Below, piece by piece: positions 17,998 through 27,135 of a DNA stretch of 64,000 bases. The stretch is from contig NZ_JAGZ01000005.1 of NCBI RefSeq assembly GCF_000526915.1, positions 124,001 through 188,000 of the forward strand, read 5' to 3'. Each line of letters starts with the position of its first letter. The first letter of the stretch is position 1. Under the pieces are notes generated by a model, which was not told the DNA's origin, searched no databases, and saw nothing but the letters and a program-made list of their open reading frames with translations. The position numbers and the translations under genes were made by a program. This DNA is from Mycobacterium genavense ATCC 51234 (GTDB lineage Bacteria > Actinomycetota > Actinomycetes > Mycobacteriales > Mycobacteriaceae).

Positions 17998-18636
17998 ATG
18001 GCCGTCGAGATTGATTCCGACTCGTCACCGGACCGAGACAATGCCGGTCCGAAGGCGCCCGAGAACGGGTTTCGGCAGGTCTGGCAGAAGACTCCACCGG
18101 CGGTCCGGACCCTGGTACCCCTCGTCCTGTTGGTGGCCCTGGTGGTCGTCGGCTTCTACGACTGGGTTAGGCCGCCACGAGGTGATTGGTCGCGGCTGCC
18201 GGGCCGGCTTGTTTGCCAGGTGCAGTCGGGCACCCGCCTGCCGCCCCCGGTCAACGTGGTATCGGTCGCTGTTACACATCCCCGGGCTACCGTGCTGCAG
18301 CTGGCCGTGCGTTTTTCCCAACCACTGCCGGCGTCGCCGGGCTATCGATTGACCTACCAGGTCGCGAACAACGGAACGCCGTTCGCCGTGCTGGAGCAGC
18401 AGCAGGGCCGAGGCGAATTGCTGATCCGCGACGTCCGAAACACCGGGGACTACGTCCGGGAGGACCTGGGTACCCATGCCCATCTGACGGCACCCGACGT
18501 CGTCGAGATGACGCTGAACCTAACGCAATTCGGCATCCAAAGAGAGTTCGTGAATCCGGCGCTCACGGTTGCTTCTGAGCTGGACGCGCCGCCGACCGAA
18601 CCGGTGACGTACGCGTTGCAGATCTGCCATAGCTGA
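17998..18636 (+). CDS. Rv3483c-like membrane-anchored protein
   Basis: A 212-residue protein with an acidic cytoplasmic N-terminus, one membrane segment at about residues 34-54 (VRTLVPLVLLVALVVVGFYDW) and an extracytoplasmic domain of about 155 residues. ATG 17998 is chosen because ggagg precedes it by 5 bases, although the frame stays open upstream. It is divergent from cpsA, as Rv3483c is from Rv3484 in M. tuberculosis. No catalytic motif is visible; the function is unknown. Confidence 0.8.
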   Translation: MAVEIDSDSSPDRDNAGPKAPENGFRQVWQKTPPAVRTLVPLVLLVALVVVGFYDWVRPPRGDWSRLPGRLVCQVQSGTRLPPPVNVVSVAVTHPRATVLQLAVRFSQPLPASPGYRLTYQVANNGTPFAVLEQQQGRGELLIRDVRNTGDYVREDLGTHAHLTAPDVVEMTLNLTQFGIQREFVNPALTVASELDAPPTEPVTYALQICHS

Positions 18637-18657
18637 TAAAGCCGTTGTGGCGCAGCG

Positions 18658-18930
18658 CTACCGAACTCTTTCGAGATCCTCGCCCGAACGGCAGAAGACC
18701 TGGATGTTCGAGCCGGTCGCGATTTCTGCCAGGTATACGCCCAGCGGTTCAACCTCGTAGTAGTAGTGAACGTAGCCTTGCTTGTCCAACGTCGTGGCAC
18801 ACGTGAGGCCCGGCGCCCCGCATCGTTGCTTGGTGGGCAGCGCCAAAACACCGATTAGCAGCATGACGATGATCGCGACCAAAACCGGGGCTCGGTTCAC
18901 GATGTGCCGCGTTTGCACGGAGAACGTCAC
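18658..18930 (-). CDS. 90-residue single-pass membrane protein
   Basis: From GTG 18930 the frame gives 90 residues: a basic N-terminus (VTFSVQTRHIVNRAP), one hydrophobic segment (about 14-33) and a short outer part with paired Cys residues (RCGAPGLTC) and a Tyr-rich YVHYYYEVE stretch. The Cys pair suggests a secreted, disulfide-bonded domain. A longer open frame upstream is not needed, and its upper part overlaps the TDT transporter gene. It is convergent with the Rv3483c-like gene 21 bp away. I do not recognise a function. Confidence 0.65.
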   Translation of the reverse strand: MTFSVQTRHIVNRAPVLVAIIVMLLIGVLALPTKQRCGAPGLTCATTLDKQGYVHYYYEVEPLGVYLAEIATGSNIQVFCRSGEDLERVR

Positions 18931-18985
18931 CGATGGAGTGTAAGCGCAACATCGAGTAATCCCGGGGAAGTAGGGTCTGTCAGCT

Positions 18986-20137
18986 ATGGCGCGTGCAACC
19001 CCTGACCACCCACCGCCGTCGCACACTCGGGTCGAGGTGCTCGGCAACATCGGGCCCAACTGGTTCGCCTCGGTGATGGGAACGGGAATCGTTGCGATCG
19101 GCGGCGTCACGTTGCCGTTCCACGTGGTGGGGCTGCGCGCCTTTGCCCAAGCCGTGTGGGTCATCGCTGCCGCGCTGCTGGTGGTGCTGATCGTGGTGGT
19201 GGGCAGCCACTGGCTGCGCCACCCGACGGTGGCCCGCGGCCACGCCCGCAATCCGCAGATGGCCCACTTCTACGGCGCCGCGCCGATGGCGCTGATGACC
19301 GTCGGAGGGGGAGCGATGGTGGTCGGCAGGGATCTGATCGGCGCGCGCATCGCCGTCGACCTGGACTGGGTGCTGTGGACCGCGGGCACCGTCGGCGGAC
19401 TGTTCACGGCGGTCACCATCCCGTACTTGATGTTCACCCAGCACGACGTCGAACCCGACGCGGCGTTCGGGGGCTGGCTGATGCCGGTGGTCCCGCCGAT
19501 GGTGACCGCGGCGATGGGAGCACTGCTGCTGCCGCACATAGCCGCGGGCACCGGCCGGCAGACCATGCTCTATTTCTGCTATGCGATGTTCGGGTTGTCG
19601 TTGCTGCCCTCGTTGAACATCATCGCGATGATCTGGAGCCGACTGGTGCTGTACGGCACCTCGGGCACCGCACGGGTGCCGACGCTGTGGATCGTGTTGG
19701 GACCGCTTGGCCAATCCATCACGGCCGCAGGACTTCTCGGGGCGGCCGCGTTGCACGGCTCCATCGAGCACGACGTGGCCGAGGACATGAATGTGTTCGC
19801 GATTTTGTACGGCGTTCCGGTCTGGGGCTTCGCGGTGCTCTGGATCGCGCTGGCCACCGCGCTCACGGTGCGTACCTTGCGGCGCGGGATGCCTTTCGCC
19901 CTGACGTGGTGGAGCCTGACGTTCCCGGTCGGCACCTTCGTGACCGGGACCTCGCAGCTCGCTGCGCACACGCACCTGCCCGCTTTCAAGGTGGCCGCGG
20001 CTATCGCCTACGCCGGGCTGCTGTTCACCTGGCTGTTGGTGGCAGTCCGCACGGCGCGGGGCAGCCTGCGGGACAACCTGCTCAAGTCGCCGCCGAGCAC
20101 CGCACCGGTCAAGGCCCGCAAGGAGCACGTGTCCTGA
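18986..20137 (+). CDS. TDT-family transporter (tellurite-resistance/dicarboxylate transporter type)
   Basis: A 383-residue integral membrane protein with about ten hydrophobic segments. The opening NIGPNWFASVMGTGIVAIGG is the typical start of the TDT family, which includes TehA, Mae1 and SLAC-type channels, and the segment WWSLTFPVGTFVTGTSQLA is also conserved there. Family members move C4-dicarboxylates, sulfite or other anions; the substrate cannot be read from the sequence. It lies in the accessory stretch between the two conserved blocks. A distant, broken relative is at 49541-50523. Confidence 0.85.
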   Translation: MARATPDHPPPSHTRVEVLGNIGPNWFASVMGTGIVAIGGVTLPFHVVGLRAFAQAVWVIAAALLVVLIVVVGSHWLRHPTVARGHARNPQMAHFYGAAPMALMTVGGGAMVVGRDLIGARIAVDLDWVLWTAGTVGGLFTAVTIPYLMFTQHDVEPDAAFGGWLMPVVPPMVTAAMGALLLPHIAAGTGRQTMLYFCYAMFGLSLLPSLNIIAMIWSRLVLYGTSGTARVPTLWIVLGPLGQSITAAGLLGAAALHGSIEHDVAEDMNVFAILYGVPVWGFAVLWIALATALTVRTLRRGMPFALTWWSLTFPVGTFVTGTSQLAAHTHLPAFKVAAAIAYAGLLFTWLLVAVRTARGSLRDNLLKSPPSTAPVKARKEHVS

Positions 20138-20185
20138 GCGGCGATCAGCGGCGTTGCGGATGAAACGTCGTCTTACGATCTCCTG

Positions 20186-21061
20186 ATGACGACGGCTCCT
20201 GAACAATTCTCCATCGCCGGCATGGGCAGTATTCGGATAGTCGCTGACCGTCAGGGCGACCCCGGTTCACGGGCGGTGGTGTTCTTGCACGGCGGAGGGC
20301 AGACCCGGCGGTCCTGGGGTCGGGCGGCCGCCGCCGTCGCCAAGCGAGGCTGGCAGGCGGTCACCATCGATTTGCGGGGTCATGGCGAGTCGGACTGGTC
20401 GAGCGAAGGCGACTACCGCGTCGTCAGCTTTGCCGCCGATGTGCAGGAAGTGCTGCGCGGGCTGCCCCCGAAACCGGTGCTGGTGGGCGCCTCGCTGGGC
20501 GGTTTCACCTCGATGCTGCTGGCCGGGGAGATCTCGCCCGGTATCGTCAGCGCGGTCGTACTCGTCGACATCGTTCCCAACATGGAGCAATCGGGGGCGA
20601 ATCGCATCCACAACTTCATGGCCGACCGGGTGGAATCCGGATTCGCCTCGCTGGAAGAGGTCGCCGACGCGATCGCCGAATACAACCCGCACCGGCCCCG
20701 GCCCACCGATCTCGACGGCCTGACCACCAATCTGCGTCGCCGCGGTGACCGATGGTATTGGCATTGGGATCCCCAATTCATCAGTGGCACTGCGGCTTTC
20801 CCGCCCTTCGAGGTTACCGACGCCGATCGGATGCACAACGCCGTCGAACAGATCCTGCGCGGCGGAGTGCCGATGCTGTTGGTTCGTGGCCAGGTGAGCG
20901 ATCTGGTCAGCCAGGAGCGCGCGGACGAATTTCTGGCGCGCTTCCCCCAGGTCGAGTTCACCGACGTGCAGGGGGCGGGCCACATGGTCGCCGGTGATCG
21001 CAACGACGTTTTCGCCGGAGCCGTCCTAGACTTTCTGTCCCGTCACGTCGATGCGGGCTGA
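20186..21061 (+). CDS. Alpha/beta-fold hydrolase
   Basis: A 291-residue soluble alpha/beta hydrolase. The motif VFLHGGGQTRRSW supplies the oxyanion HG, IDLRGHGESDW follows, and the nucleophile elbow is GASLGG with Ser103. The C-terminal DVQGAGHMVAGDRND holds the catalytic His. The overall layout is that of epoxide-hydrolase, haloperoxidase and lactonase-like enzymes. It starts 48 bp after the transporter on the same strand. The substrate is unknown. Confidence 0.87.
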   Translation: MTTAPEQFSIAGMGSIRIVADRQGDPGSRAVVFLHGGGQTRRSWGRAAAAVAKRGWQAVTIDLRGHGESDWSSEGDYRVVSFAADVQEVLRGLPPKPVLVGASLGGFTSMLLAGEISPGIVSAVVLVDIVPNMEQSGANRIHNFMADRVESGFASLEEVADAIAEYNPHRPRPTDLDGLTTNLRRRGDRWYWHWDPQFISGTAAFPPFEVTDADRMHNAVEQILRGGVPMLLVRGQVSDLVSQERADEFLARFPQVEFTDVQGAGHMVAGDRNDVFAGAVLDFLSRHVDAG

Positions 21062-21160
21062 CGACCCGTCCCACCTTCGCCCGCTGGCCAGCGCAGACAC
21101 GTAATTGTGCCGTCACCGCTGTGACCGGGTAGCATCCTGGCCCGACAAGAGGAGATCGGC

Positions 21161-21886
21161 GTGGTTGGAGCGCGAGGGTTGGGGCTGTTGGTCGCCATGA
21201 TGACGGCGGCGACGGTGTTCGCGAATACGGCGGCGGCAGAGGCGCCGCCGATGCCGAGTGTGCCGGTCGATGACGAAAGTAGCAGCTGCACAGCGGATTT
21301 CGCGGCGCAGGGTGATGATGGCAGCTACTACTTGTTGACCAGCGGCCACTGCGACGCGCACGACGGCTCGGTATGGACCTACGGCCCCAGCATCCCGCTC
21401 GGATCGATCACCGCCAGCGAGAAAGAAGGCGACAAGCGCGACGCCGCGATCATCCACCTCAACCCGGCTGTCGGCGTCCCGACCGGCGGTGTCGGTGGCA
21501 TGTCGGTCCGAGATGTGTTGAGCAGCAACGAACTTAAGCTGGGTGAGCCGTTCTGCAAGTTGGGTGCCGTCACTGGAGAAACCTGCGGAACGATCACCGA
21601 GATAAACGGCAACGTGGTCGAAGCCAGCGTGTACAGCCTGGGTGGCGACAGTGGCAGTCCCGGCTACGTGAAGAACGACGATGGGACGGTGAGCGCGGTT
21701 GGCATCTTGATATCCTCACCGGAAGGTGACGACAACACCACCTACTTCACCCTCGTGCAGCCGCTGCTGGGCAAGTGGGGACTGCGCATTCTGCCCCTGA
21801 CCGCTCTGCGCAGCGCCCGGCGGTTTCGCCGAGCTTGGTACGGGGTACCGGCCGGTCCGGCATCTTGCGTACGGACCGCCCGGTAG
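21161..21886 (+). CDS. Secreted S1-family (chymotrypsin-like) serine protease
   Basis: A 241-residue protein with a signal peptide (about residues 1-27, ending NTAAAEA) and a small S1 protease domain. The triad is visible: His63 in TSGHCDA, Asp94 in GDKRDAAII and Ser164 in GGDSGSPGY. It resembles the single-domain secreted proteases of mycobacteria such as Rv1815. The last 30 residues are Arg-rich and unlike the domain, so the C-terminus could be altered. A ggag site precedes GTG 21161. Confidence 0.82.
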   Translation: MVGARGLGLLVAMMTAATVFANTAAAEAPPMPSVPVDDESSSCTADFAAQGDDGSYYLLTSGHCDAHDGSVWTYGPSIPLGSITASEKEGDKRDAAIIHLNPAVGVPTGGVGGMSVRDVLSSNELKLGEPFCKLGAVTGETCGTITEINGNVVEASVYSLGGDSGSPGYVKNDDGTVSAVGILISSPEGDDNTTYFTLVQPLLGKWGLRILPLTALRSARRFRRAWYGVPAGPASCVRTAR

Positions 21887-21950
21887 GTCCCTAGGTGTCG
21901 ACAGCGTCAACCGTGAAGGTAGCGGCACCAGCAACACGGAGGAGTGGGCG

Positions 21951-22409
21951 GTGAAACGTGCGATCGTGATCGGCGTGGCCGGCGCGGCCATAGTGGCCGC
22001 AGGTTGTGCCGGCTGTTCGAGCAACAAATCCGGCACCGGTGCTTCCAGTACGGCGGCCGCACCGGCCGGGCCGCAAGTCATCGTGGACGGACAGAAGCAG
22101 AACGTCACCGGCCCGGTCACTTGCACGCCGTCCGGCGACAACATCAACATTGGCATCGGTGATGCGTCCGCCGGTGTGGGTGCGGTGTTGACCTCCGGGG
22201 AGGACTGCGGCAGCTCCCGCAGCCAGCTTTTTAGGCTACGGCGCAATTCGGAAGCGGTCGCAGCGTCGGCCGCACCCGCGCAACTCAACTGTGCCGCGGT
22301 GGCGGAAACTGCGGGACCCTCAACGCTCATAAGTCGTCGCATACCTGGTCCATCCTGGAAAAAACCAGGGTTATATATCGCTTGTGGCACAGATCAGCAG
22401 AGGCGCTGA
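21951..22409 (+). pseudogene. LpqH-like (19-kDa) lipoprotein, C-terminus lost
   Basis: The first 80 or so residues are an LpqH-family lipoprotein: signal peptide MKRAIVIGVAGAAIVAAGC, lipobox followed by the SSNKS linker, then VIVDGQKQNVTGPVTC and NINIGIGDASAGVGAVLTSG, all close to LpqH. After that the frame becomes unrelated, Arg- and Ser-rich sequence; the expected end with the second Cys and a strand such as LGNVNGVTLGY is not found in any frame beyond a possible LGYG scrap. I infer deletion or scrambling after about 22200. LpqH is a TLR2 agonist on the cell surface. Confidence 0.6.
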
Positions 22410-22451
22410 GACGTGGCTGGAAGCACTTTCATGACGGAGCGGCGCTGAAGG

Positions 22452-22912
22452 CTATTGTCCGGCAACGGCATCCATCGGCGGACCATCGCCGTGCCCGGCG
22501 TTGCGGTGGGCCAGGCTGGTGGCAAGTGCCCGGCCCCTTGTACGGTTCCGACGATGTCCACAGCGTCGTTGACCGTGAAATGCGAAGTGACGGTTAGTGG
22601 TTTGCTGCCACTGTCGGTGATCACATTCGTATCCGGGGTGAGCAGATAGGTCTGCGTGTACCCGCTCGGGCTACGCGCGGTGATCGAATCCGCCGACACC
22701 GCGATCAAGACTCCCTCTTGACTGACTGGCTGCGGGGCCGGTGCGGGCGCCTCTTCGGCGATCATATGGCTTGGCCTCGTGGGCATTTCGCTGCCGACCC
22801 CGGTGACTGCGAGCACTGCGAAGTTCGCCGCACACAACAACGAGACGGGAGCGGCGGTGTCCAGTGATCGGTGCCGTTTGACCGGACCGGTCATTCGGTG
22901 CTTGCCGCCCAT
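22452..22912 (-). pseudogene. Secreted DUF5666-like OB-fold protein, frameshifted
   Basis: The protein has a membrane anchor or signal (AAPVSLLCAANFAVLAVTG), a Pro/Ala linker and a small beta-rich domain (GVLIAVSADSITARSPSG ... FTVNDAVDIVG) of the DUF5666 type. At 22534-22537 a C run lacks one base. With it restored, translation continues as GRALATSLAHRNAGHGDGPP and ends at 22452, giving 153 residues. As written the frame reads on to 22394 with an unrelated tail. ATG 22912 is chosen since gaaagaggg sits 6 bases before it. Confidence 0.6.
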
Positions 22913-22941
22913 GGTCAATCCCTCTTTCGGTTGCGTTGAGA

Positions 22942-22967
22942 TTTACCCGACCCGCCTTGCGGGTAAA
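22942..22967. promoter_or_regulatory. Overlapping palindromes upstream of the OB-fold gene
   Basis: TTTACCCG (22942-22949) pairs with CGGGTAAA (22960-22967), and within it ACCCGC (22950-22955) pairs with GCGGGT (22959-22964). The two pairings exclude each other in a single strand. The site is 30 bp upstream of the minus-strand gene start, in a 239-bp divergent region with no other feature. Confidence 0.35.
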
Positions 22968-23151
22968 CCCCGGTGCCGGTGAACCGTGGCTCCTTCGGGA
23001 GGCCCCTCACGACCGCCGGCCGCCGGCGCCTCAGCTCGTGTCCCGAGCTGTCGGGGTGGGCGTGGCCGGCGGGAACACGCGGCCCGCGCGGGTGGCGACC
23101 GGCGCTCACCGGGACTTGTGACAATCTCGTGACACTCGCAGACTGGATGAT

Positions 23152-23937
23152 GTGCGGGACCGCGAGACGATCGAGGCAGAGTTGCGGCGGATCGCTGCGC
23201 GGGGTCACCAGCTGTCATCCCGAGAGGCCGACGCACTGCTCGACGAGCTGCTGGCCCACAGTTCGGGGATGCCGGTCGCCCACTCGGTGACGGCGTCCGA
23301 ACATGAGCTCTACGTCCCCGACGCCTGGTTGCGTGAGACCAAGACCAGGAAGACCACCCGGCGGTGGCTTCTGGGTGGGCTGCGCCGCTTCGGCCTTGTT
23401 GCGGCGTTGCCCCTGTCTCTGGTAGCCGTCCTCGCCGCGGCGGTGGTGATGCTGGCGGCGCACCATCAGAGTCCGCCGGCGCAGTCGGCCGAGGCCCCGC
23501 CGTCGGCCGCGCCGCCTGAACGGTCGGCCCCGCCTGAGCCGGTTGCGCCGAAGGCCCCCGCACCGCGGGTTGACATCGCCGATGCCGCCTTCGTCGGGGC
23601 GTTGAAGCACGAAGGCGTGCCGGTTCCCAGTCAGGAATACGTGGTGGCGCAGGGACACGCGGTCTGCGATTTCCTGGCGCACCGACGCAATTTCGCCGAC
23701 GCGGTCGGATTCGTGCAGCGATCATCGATCTGGGACGCCAACCAAAGCGCCAACGTCACCGCGGGCGCCATCGTGTCGTACTGCCCGCAGTCGCAACCGT
23801 CCATGGCGGACGAGATGCAACCGGCCTATCAGAACACGCTGTCTGACCTGCAGGCCATCGAAGGAAAACTGCAAGGCATCCAGGACGACCTGCACGGCAT
23901 CCAGGGTGCCCTGGACACCCTTCCGGGTCACCCGTAA
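23152..23937 (+). CDS. Membrane-anchored protein with DUF732-type domain
   Basis: A 261-residue protein: a cytoplasmic N-terminal part (1-70) with a charged helix, a membrane segment (about 79-103, FGLVAALPLSLVAVLAAAVVMLAA), a Pro/Ala/Glu linker (105-145), and an outer domain from VDIADAAFVGALKHEGVP with the pattern of DUF732 (two Cys residues, VCDFLAHRRN). The C-terminus is a short coiled coil with IQDDLHGIQGALD repeats. GTG 23152 is used. Function unknown. Confidence 0.75.
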   Translation: MRDRETIEAELRRIAARGHQLSSREADALLDELLAHSSGMPVAHSVTASEHELYVPDAWLRETKTRKTTRRWLLGGLRRFGLVAALPLSLVAVLAAAVVMLAAHHQSPPAQSAEAPPSAAPPERSAPPEPVAPKAPAPRVDIADAAFVGALKHEGVPVPSQEYVVAQGHAVCDFLAHRRNFADAVGFVQRSSIWDANQSANVTAGAIVSYCPQSQPSMADEMQPAYQNTLSDLQAIEGKLQGIQDDLHGIQGALDTLPGHP

Positions 23938-23956
23938 ACCGAGCTATTCAGCGTTG

Positions 23957-24028
23957 AGCCCCCTGTCAGGATTGAACTGACGACCGCTCGCTTACAAGGC
24001 GAGTGCTCTACCACTGAGCTAAGGAGGC
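23957..24028 (-). tRNA. tRNA-Thr (anticodon UGU)
   Basis: The minus strand folds into a full cloverleaf: acceptor GCCTCCT/AGGGGGC, D arm GCTC/GAGC, anticodon stem CTCGC/GCGAG with loop CTTGTAA (anticodon TGT), and T arm GTCAG TTCAATC CTGAC. The length is 72 with the discriminator, without encoded CCA. It corresponds to thrV, which lies beside Rv0756c in M. tuberculosis. Confidence 0.96.
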
Positions 24029-24056
24029 GGGGTAAATCGGCTGCCAGCTTAGCCGT

Positions 24057-24770
24057 TCAGGAGTCGCTCTCGATGATCCGCTGCGAGGGCACCGGCCGCG
24101 CGACCGGGCGGCGCCCGGGCAGCGGGATGCGCTCGGCGATGTTGCTGAGCGGGTTGACGACCATGGTCAGCGCGTTGACGGCGTCCTGCAAGGTGGCAAT
24201 GGCCGGCTCCAGCGCCTCCATCCCCGGCGTCAACCGGGCCAGGGTGTCGGCGACGTCGGCAAGTTGGTCCAGCGGACCGTGTTTGGCGGTTAGCTTGTCG
24301 ATCAGGCCGCCCTCGGACAACAGCCGGTCTGCCAGCCCGTCCTCGGACAGCACCCGTTCGATCAGCCCGTCTTCGGCCAGCAGTTGATCGGCTAATCCAC
24401 CCGGCTGCAGCGCGCGGTGTAGGCCGCCGCCCTCCGCGGTCAAACGATCGACCAGACCGCCCTCCGACATCAACCGGTCGACCACGCCCCCGGGGCGCAA
24501 CAGCCGGTCGAGCGGCCCGTCGGCCGCCATCACGCGTCCCAGCGGCGCGTCGTCGTCCATCATTCTGGCCAGCCGATTGGCACGGGTGATCGCCTCGTCG
24601 AGCCCCAACATCGACGTCACCGCGTTGGTGCGGGTTTGACCGCCCTCGCCGAGCGACCGCCTAGCCACCCCGACGGCCGCGGTGGCTAGGTTCAGGCTCG
24701 CCTCCGCAGCCGCAAGACCGACCCGGGCGGGCGCGGTCGCCGCGGAAACCATGCTCTTGGCGAGGTCCAT
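24057..24770 (-). CDS. Repeat-rich hypothetical protein (Rv0756c-like)
   Basis: A 237-residue protein whose middle (about residues 65-155) is built from about ten units of 10-12 residues following the pattern DRLLxEGGLxDRL. The N-terminal part is Ala-rich and helical, and the C-terminus carries a hydrophobic helix (NALTMVVNPLSNI) and a Pro/Arg tail. There is no signal peptide. Its position between tRNA-Thr and phoP matches Rv0756c. The repeats could form an amphipathic solenoid or a surface-binding helix array. Function unknown. Confidence 0.8.
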   Translation of the reverse strand: MDLAKSMVSAATAPARVGLAAAEASLNLATAAVGVARRSLGEGGQTRTNAVTSMLGLDEAITRANRLARMMDDDAPLGRVMAADGPLDRLLRPGGVVDRLMSEGGLVDRLTAEGGGLHRALQPGGLADQLLAEDGLIERVLSEDGLADRLLSEGGLIDKLTAKHGPLDQLADVADTLARLTPGMEALEPAIATLQDAVNALTMVVNPLSNIAERIPLPGRRPVARPVPSQRIIESDS

Positions 24771-24928
24771 GGCCCGAGTCTATGCACGACGCGCACCGAT
24801 AAGTGGCTACCGGGTCCAAGCTGATGCAATGATTCCTGGCAGACTACTAGCAGAAGCTTGTCACCGAGCTCTCAGGAATCACACACTCACCGCGAAGACA
24901 ACGTTCAACCAAGGACGGAACCAACCAG

Positions 24929-25648
24929 ATGACAGCGGCACCCCAGGGCGAAACCAAACCGGAAGCGCGCGTCCTCGTCGTCGACGACGAGGTCAATATC
25001 GTCGAACTGCTCTCGGTCAGTCTCAAGTTTCAGGGTTTCGAGGTGTCGACCGCGACCAACGGAGCCCAAGCGCTGGATCGCGCGCGTGAAGCACGGCCCG
25101 ACGCGGTGATCCTCGACGTGATGATGCCCGGGACGGACGGCTTCGGTGTGCTGTGCCGGCTGCGGGCCGACGGCATCGATGCCCCGGCGTTGTTCCTGAC
25201 CGCGCGCGACTCCCTGCAGGACAAGATCGCGGGTCTGACGCTGGGCGGTGACGACTACGTGACCAAGCCGTTCAGCCTGGAGGAGGTTGTCGCGCGGCTG
25301 CGGGTCATCCTGCGGCGGGCCGGCAAGGGCAGTGCGGAAACCCACAATGCCCGACTGACTTTCGCCGACATCGAGCTCGACGAGGAAACGCACGAAGTGT
25401 GGAAGGCCGGCGAACCGGTGTCCTTGTCGCCGACCGAATTCACGTTGCTGCGCTACTTCGTCATCAATGCGGGAACGGTGCTGAGCAAGCCGAAAATCCT
25501 TGACCACGTGTGGCGTTACGACTTCGGCGGCGACGTCAATGTCGTCGAATCCTATGTGTCGTATCTGCGCCGCAAGATCGATACTGGGGAGAAGCGGCTG
25601 CTGCACACCCTGCGCGGGGTGGGCTACGTTCTTCGGGAGCCGGGCTGA
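24929..25648 (+). CDS. phoP: PhoP, OmpR-family response regulator
   Basis: A 239-residue regulator. The receiver domain (about 13-125) has the acidic pair DD19-20, the phosphoacceptor Asp63 in ILDVMMPG, and Lys113 in VTKPF. The winged-helix DNA-binding domain covers about 140-235 (LSPTEFTLLRYFVINAG, VESYVSYLRRKID). PhoP controls sulfolipid and acyltrehalose synthesis, ESX-1 effector export and pH response in M. tuberculosis. The cognate kinase gene follows after 35 bp. The gene is intact. Confidence 0.97.
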   Translation: MTAAPQGETKPEARVLVVDDEVNIVELLSVSLKFQGFEVSTATNGAQALDRAREARPDAVILDVMMPGTDGFGVLCRLRADGIDAPALFLTARDSLQDKIAGLTLGGDDYVTKPFSLEEVVARLRVILRRAGKGSAETHNARLTFADIELDEETHEVWKAGEPVSLSPTEFTLLRYFVINAGTVLSKPKILDHVWRYDFGGDVNVVESYVSYLRRKIDTGEKRLLHTLRGVGYVLREPG

Positions 25649-25683
25649 GTACGCGCTCTGTCATGCGGGGAAAGTAGCAATCG

Positions 25684-27135
25684 GTGCCGAACAAGACAGA
25701 AACGGTTACACAGGTCCGCCGGGGATTGCCGCTGCGAGTGGGCCTGGTCGCGGCAACCCTGGTCTTGGTGGCGTGCGGCTTGGCGGCCTCGGGCATCATG
25801 GTCACCTCGATCCTGCGGCACAGTCTGGTCAGCCGGATCGACCAGACGCTGATCGAGGCGTCGCGCGGCTGGGCGTTGGCACCGCGGCGGCAATTGACGG
25901 CCTCGTCTTATGAGGGCCCGGACCCGGGCCGGCCCCCGTCGAAGTACTACGTGCGTGGCGTCGGCACCGACGGCAAACCGTTCACGGCCATCAACGACCG
26001 CAATGCTGAACCGGCCCTGCCGCCCGACAACGACGTGGGCCCCAATCCGACGACGCTGCCCTCGGTCAACGGCTCCGACATCCAGTGGCGGGCGGTGTCG
26101 GTGCACGGCCCCAACGGCCTGACGACAGTCGCGATCGATCTTTCCGACGTCCAGCACACGGTGCGCTCGCTGGTGTGGTTGCAGTTCGGCATCGGGGTCG
26201 CGGTGCTGGTGGTGGTCGGCATCGCCGGCTTCGCGGTGGTGCACCGCAGCCTGCGCCCGCTGCTCGAGGTCGAGCAAACCGCCGCCGCGATCGCCGCGGG
26301 CCAACTCGATCGTCGGGTCCCCGAGCGGGATCCGCGCACCGAAGTGGGCCGACTTTCGTTGGCGCTCAACGGAATGCTCACCCAGATTCAGCAAGCGGTG
26401 GCATCCTCGGAGTCCTCGGCCGAGACGGCCCGCGGCTCGGAAGACCGGATGCGACGGTTCATCACCGACGCCAGCCACGAACTGCGCACCCCGCTCACCA
26501 CCATTCGCGGATTCGCGGAACTGTACCGGCAGGGCGCGGCGCGCGACGTGGCGATGTTGTTGTCGCGCATCGAAAGCGAAGCCAGCCGGATGGGCCTACT
26601 GGTCGACGACTTGCTGCTGTTGGCGCGCCTGGACGTGCAGCGCCCGCTGGAACACCATCGCGTTGACCTGCTCGCGCTGGCCAGTGACGCGGTGCACGAC
26701 GCGCAGGCCATCGACCCGAAGCGCACGGTCACGATGGAAGTCCTCGACGGCCCCGGCACCCCGGAGGTGCTGGGCGACGAACCCCGGATCCGTCAAGTGC
26801 TGAGCAACCTCGTCGCGAATGCCTTACAGCACACCCCGACGAGTGCCGACGTGATCGTTCGGGTCGGCACAGCCGGCGACGACGCGGTGATCGAGGTGGT
26901 CGACCGCGGGCCCGGGATGAGTGCCCAGGATGCGTCGCGGGTGTTCGAGCGGTTCTATCGCACCGACTCCTCGCGCGCGCGGGCCAGTGGCGGCACCGGC
27001 CTGGGGTTGTCTATCGTCGACTCGCTGGTCCACGCTCACGGTGGCAAGGTCACGGTGGAAACCGCGCCCGGCGAGGGGTGTTGCTTCCGCGTCACCCTGC
27101 CGCGCGTCAGCGATGTACCCGCCCAGGTGGGCTAA
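25684..27135 (+). CDS. phoR: PhoR, sensor histidine kinase
   Basis: A 483-residue kinase beginning at GTG 25684. It has two membrane segments (about 19-43 and 165-186) enclosing an extracytoplasmic sensor loop, a HAMP linker, the H box with phospho-acceptor His265 ([12 protein letters not shown]), then an N box and the glycine-rich DRGPGM and [12 protein letters not shown] motifs of the ATPase domain. It phosphorylates PhoP. The stop overlaps the tail of the convergent HIT gene by four bases. All catalytic motifs are present. Confidence 0.97.
   Translation: MPNKTETVTQVRRGLPLRVGLVAATLVLVACGLAASGIMVTSILRHSLVSRIDQTLIEASRGWALAPRRQLTASSYEGPDPGRPPSKYYVRGVGTDGKPFTAINDRNAEPALPPDNDVGPNPTTLPSVNGSDIQWRAVSVHGPNGLTTVAIDLSDVQHTVRSLVWLQFGIGVAVLVVVGIAGFAVVHRSLRPLLEVEQTAAAIAAGQLDRRVPERDPRTEVGRLSLALNGMLTQIQQAVASSESSAETARGSEDRMRRFITDASHELRTPLTTIRGFAELYRQGAARDVAMLLSRIESEASRMGLLVDDLLLLARLDVQRPLEHHRVDLLALASDAVHDAQAIDPKRTVTMEVLDGPGTPEVLGDEPRIRQVLSNLVANALQHTPTSADVIVRVGTAGDDAVIEVVDRGPGMSAQDASRVFERFYRTDSSRARASGGTGLGLSIVDSLVHAHGGKVTVETAPGEGCCFRVTLPRVSDVPAQVG

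Noticed and set aside
22943..23725. A 260-codon Arg/Pro-rich minus-strand frame
   Set aside because: Opposite the DUF732-type gene and rich in Arg/Pro/Ala only; typical shadow.
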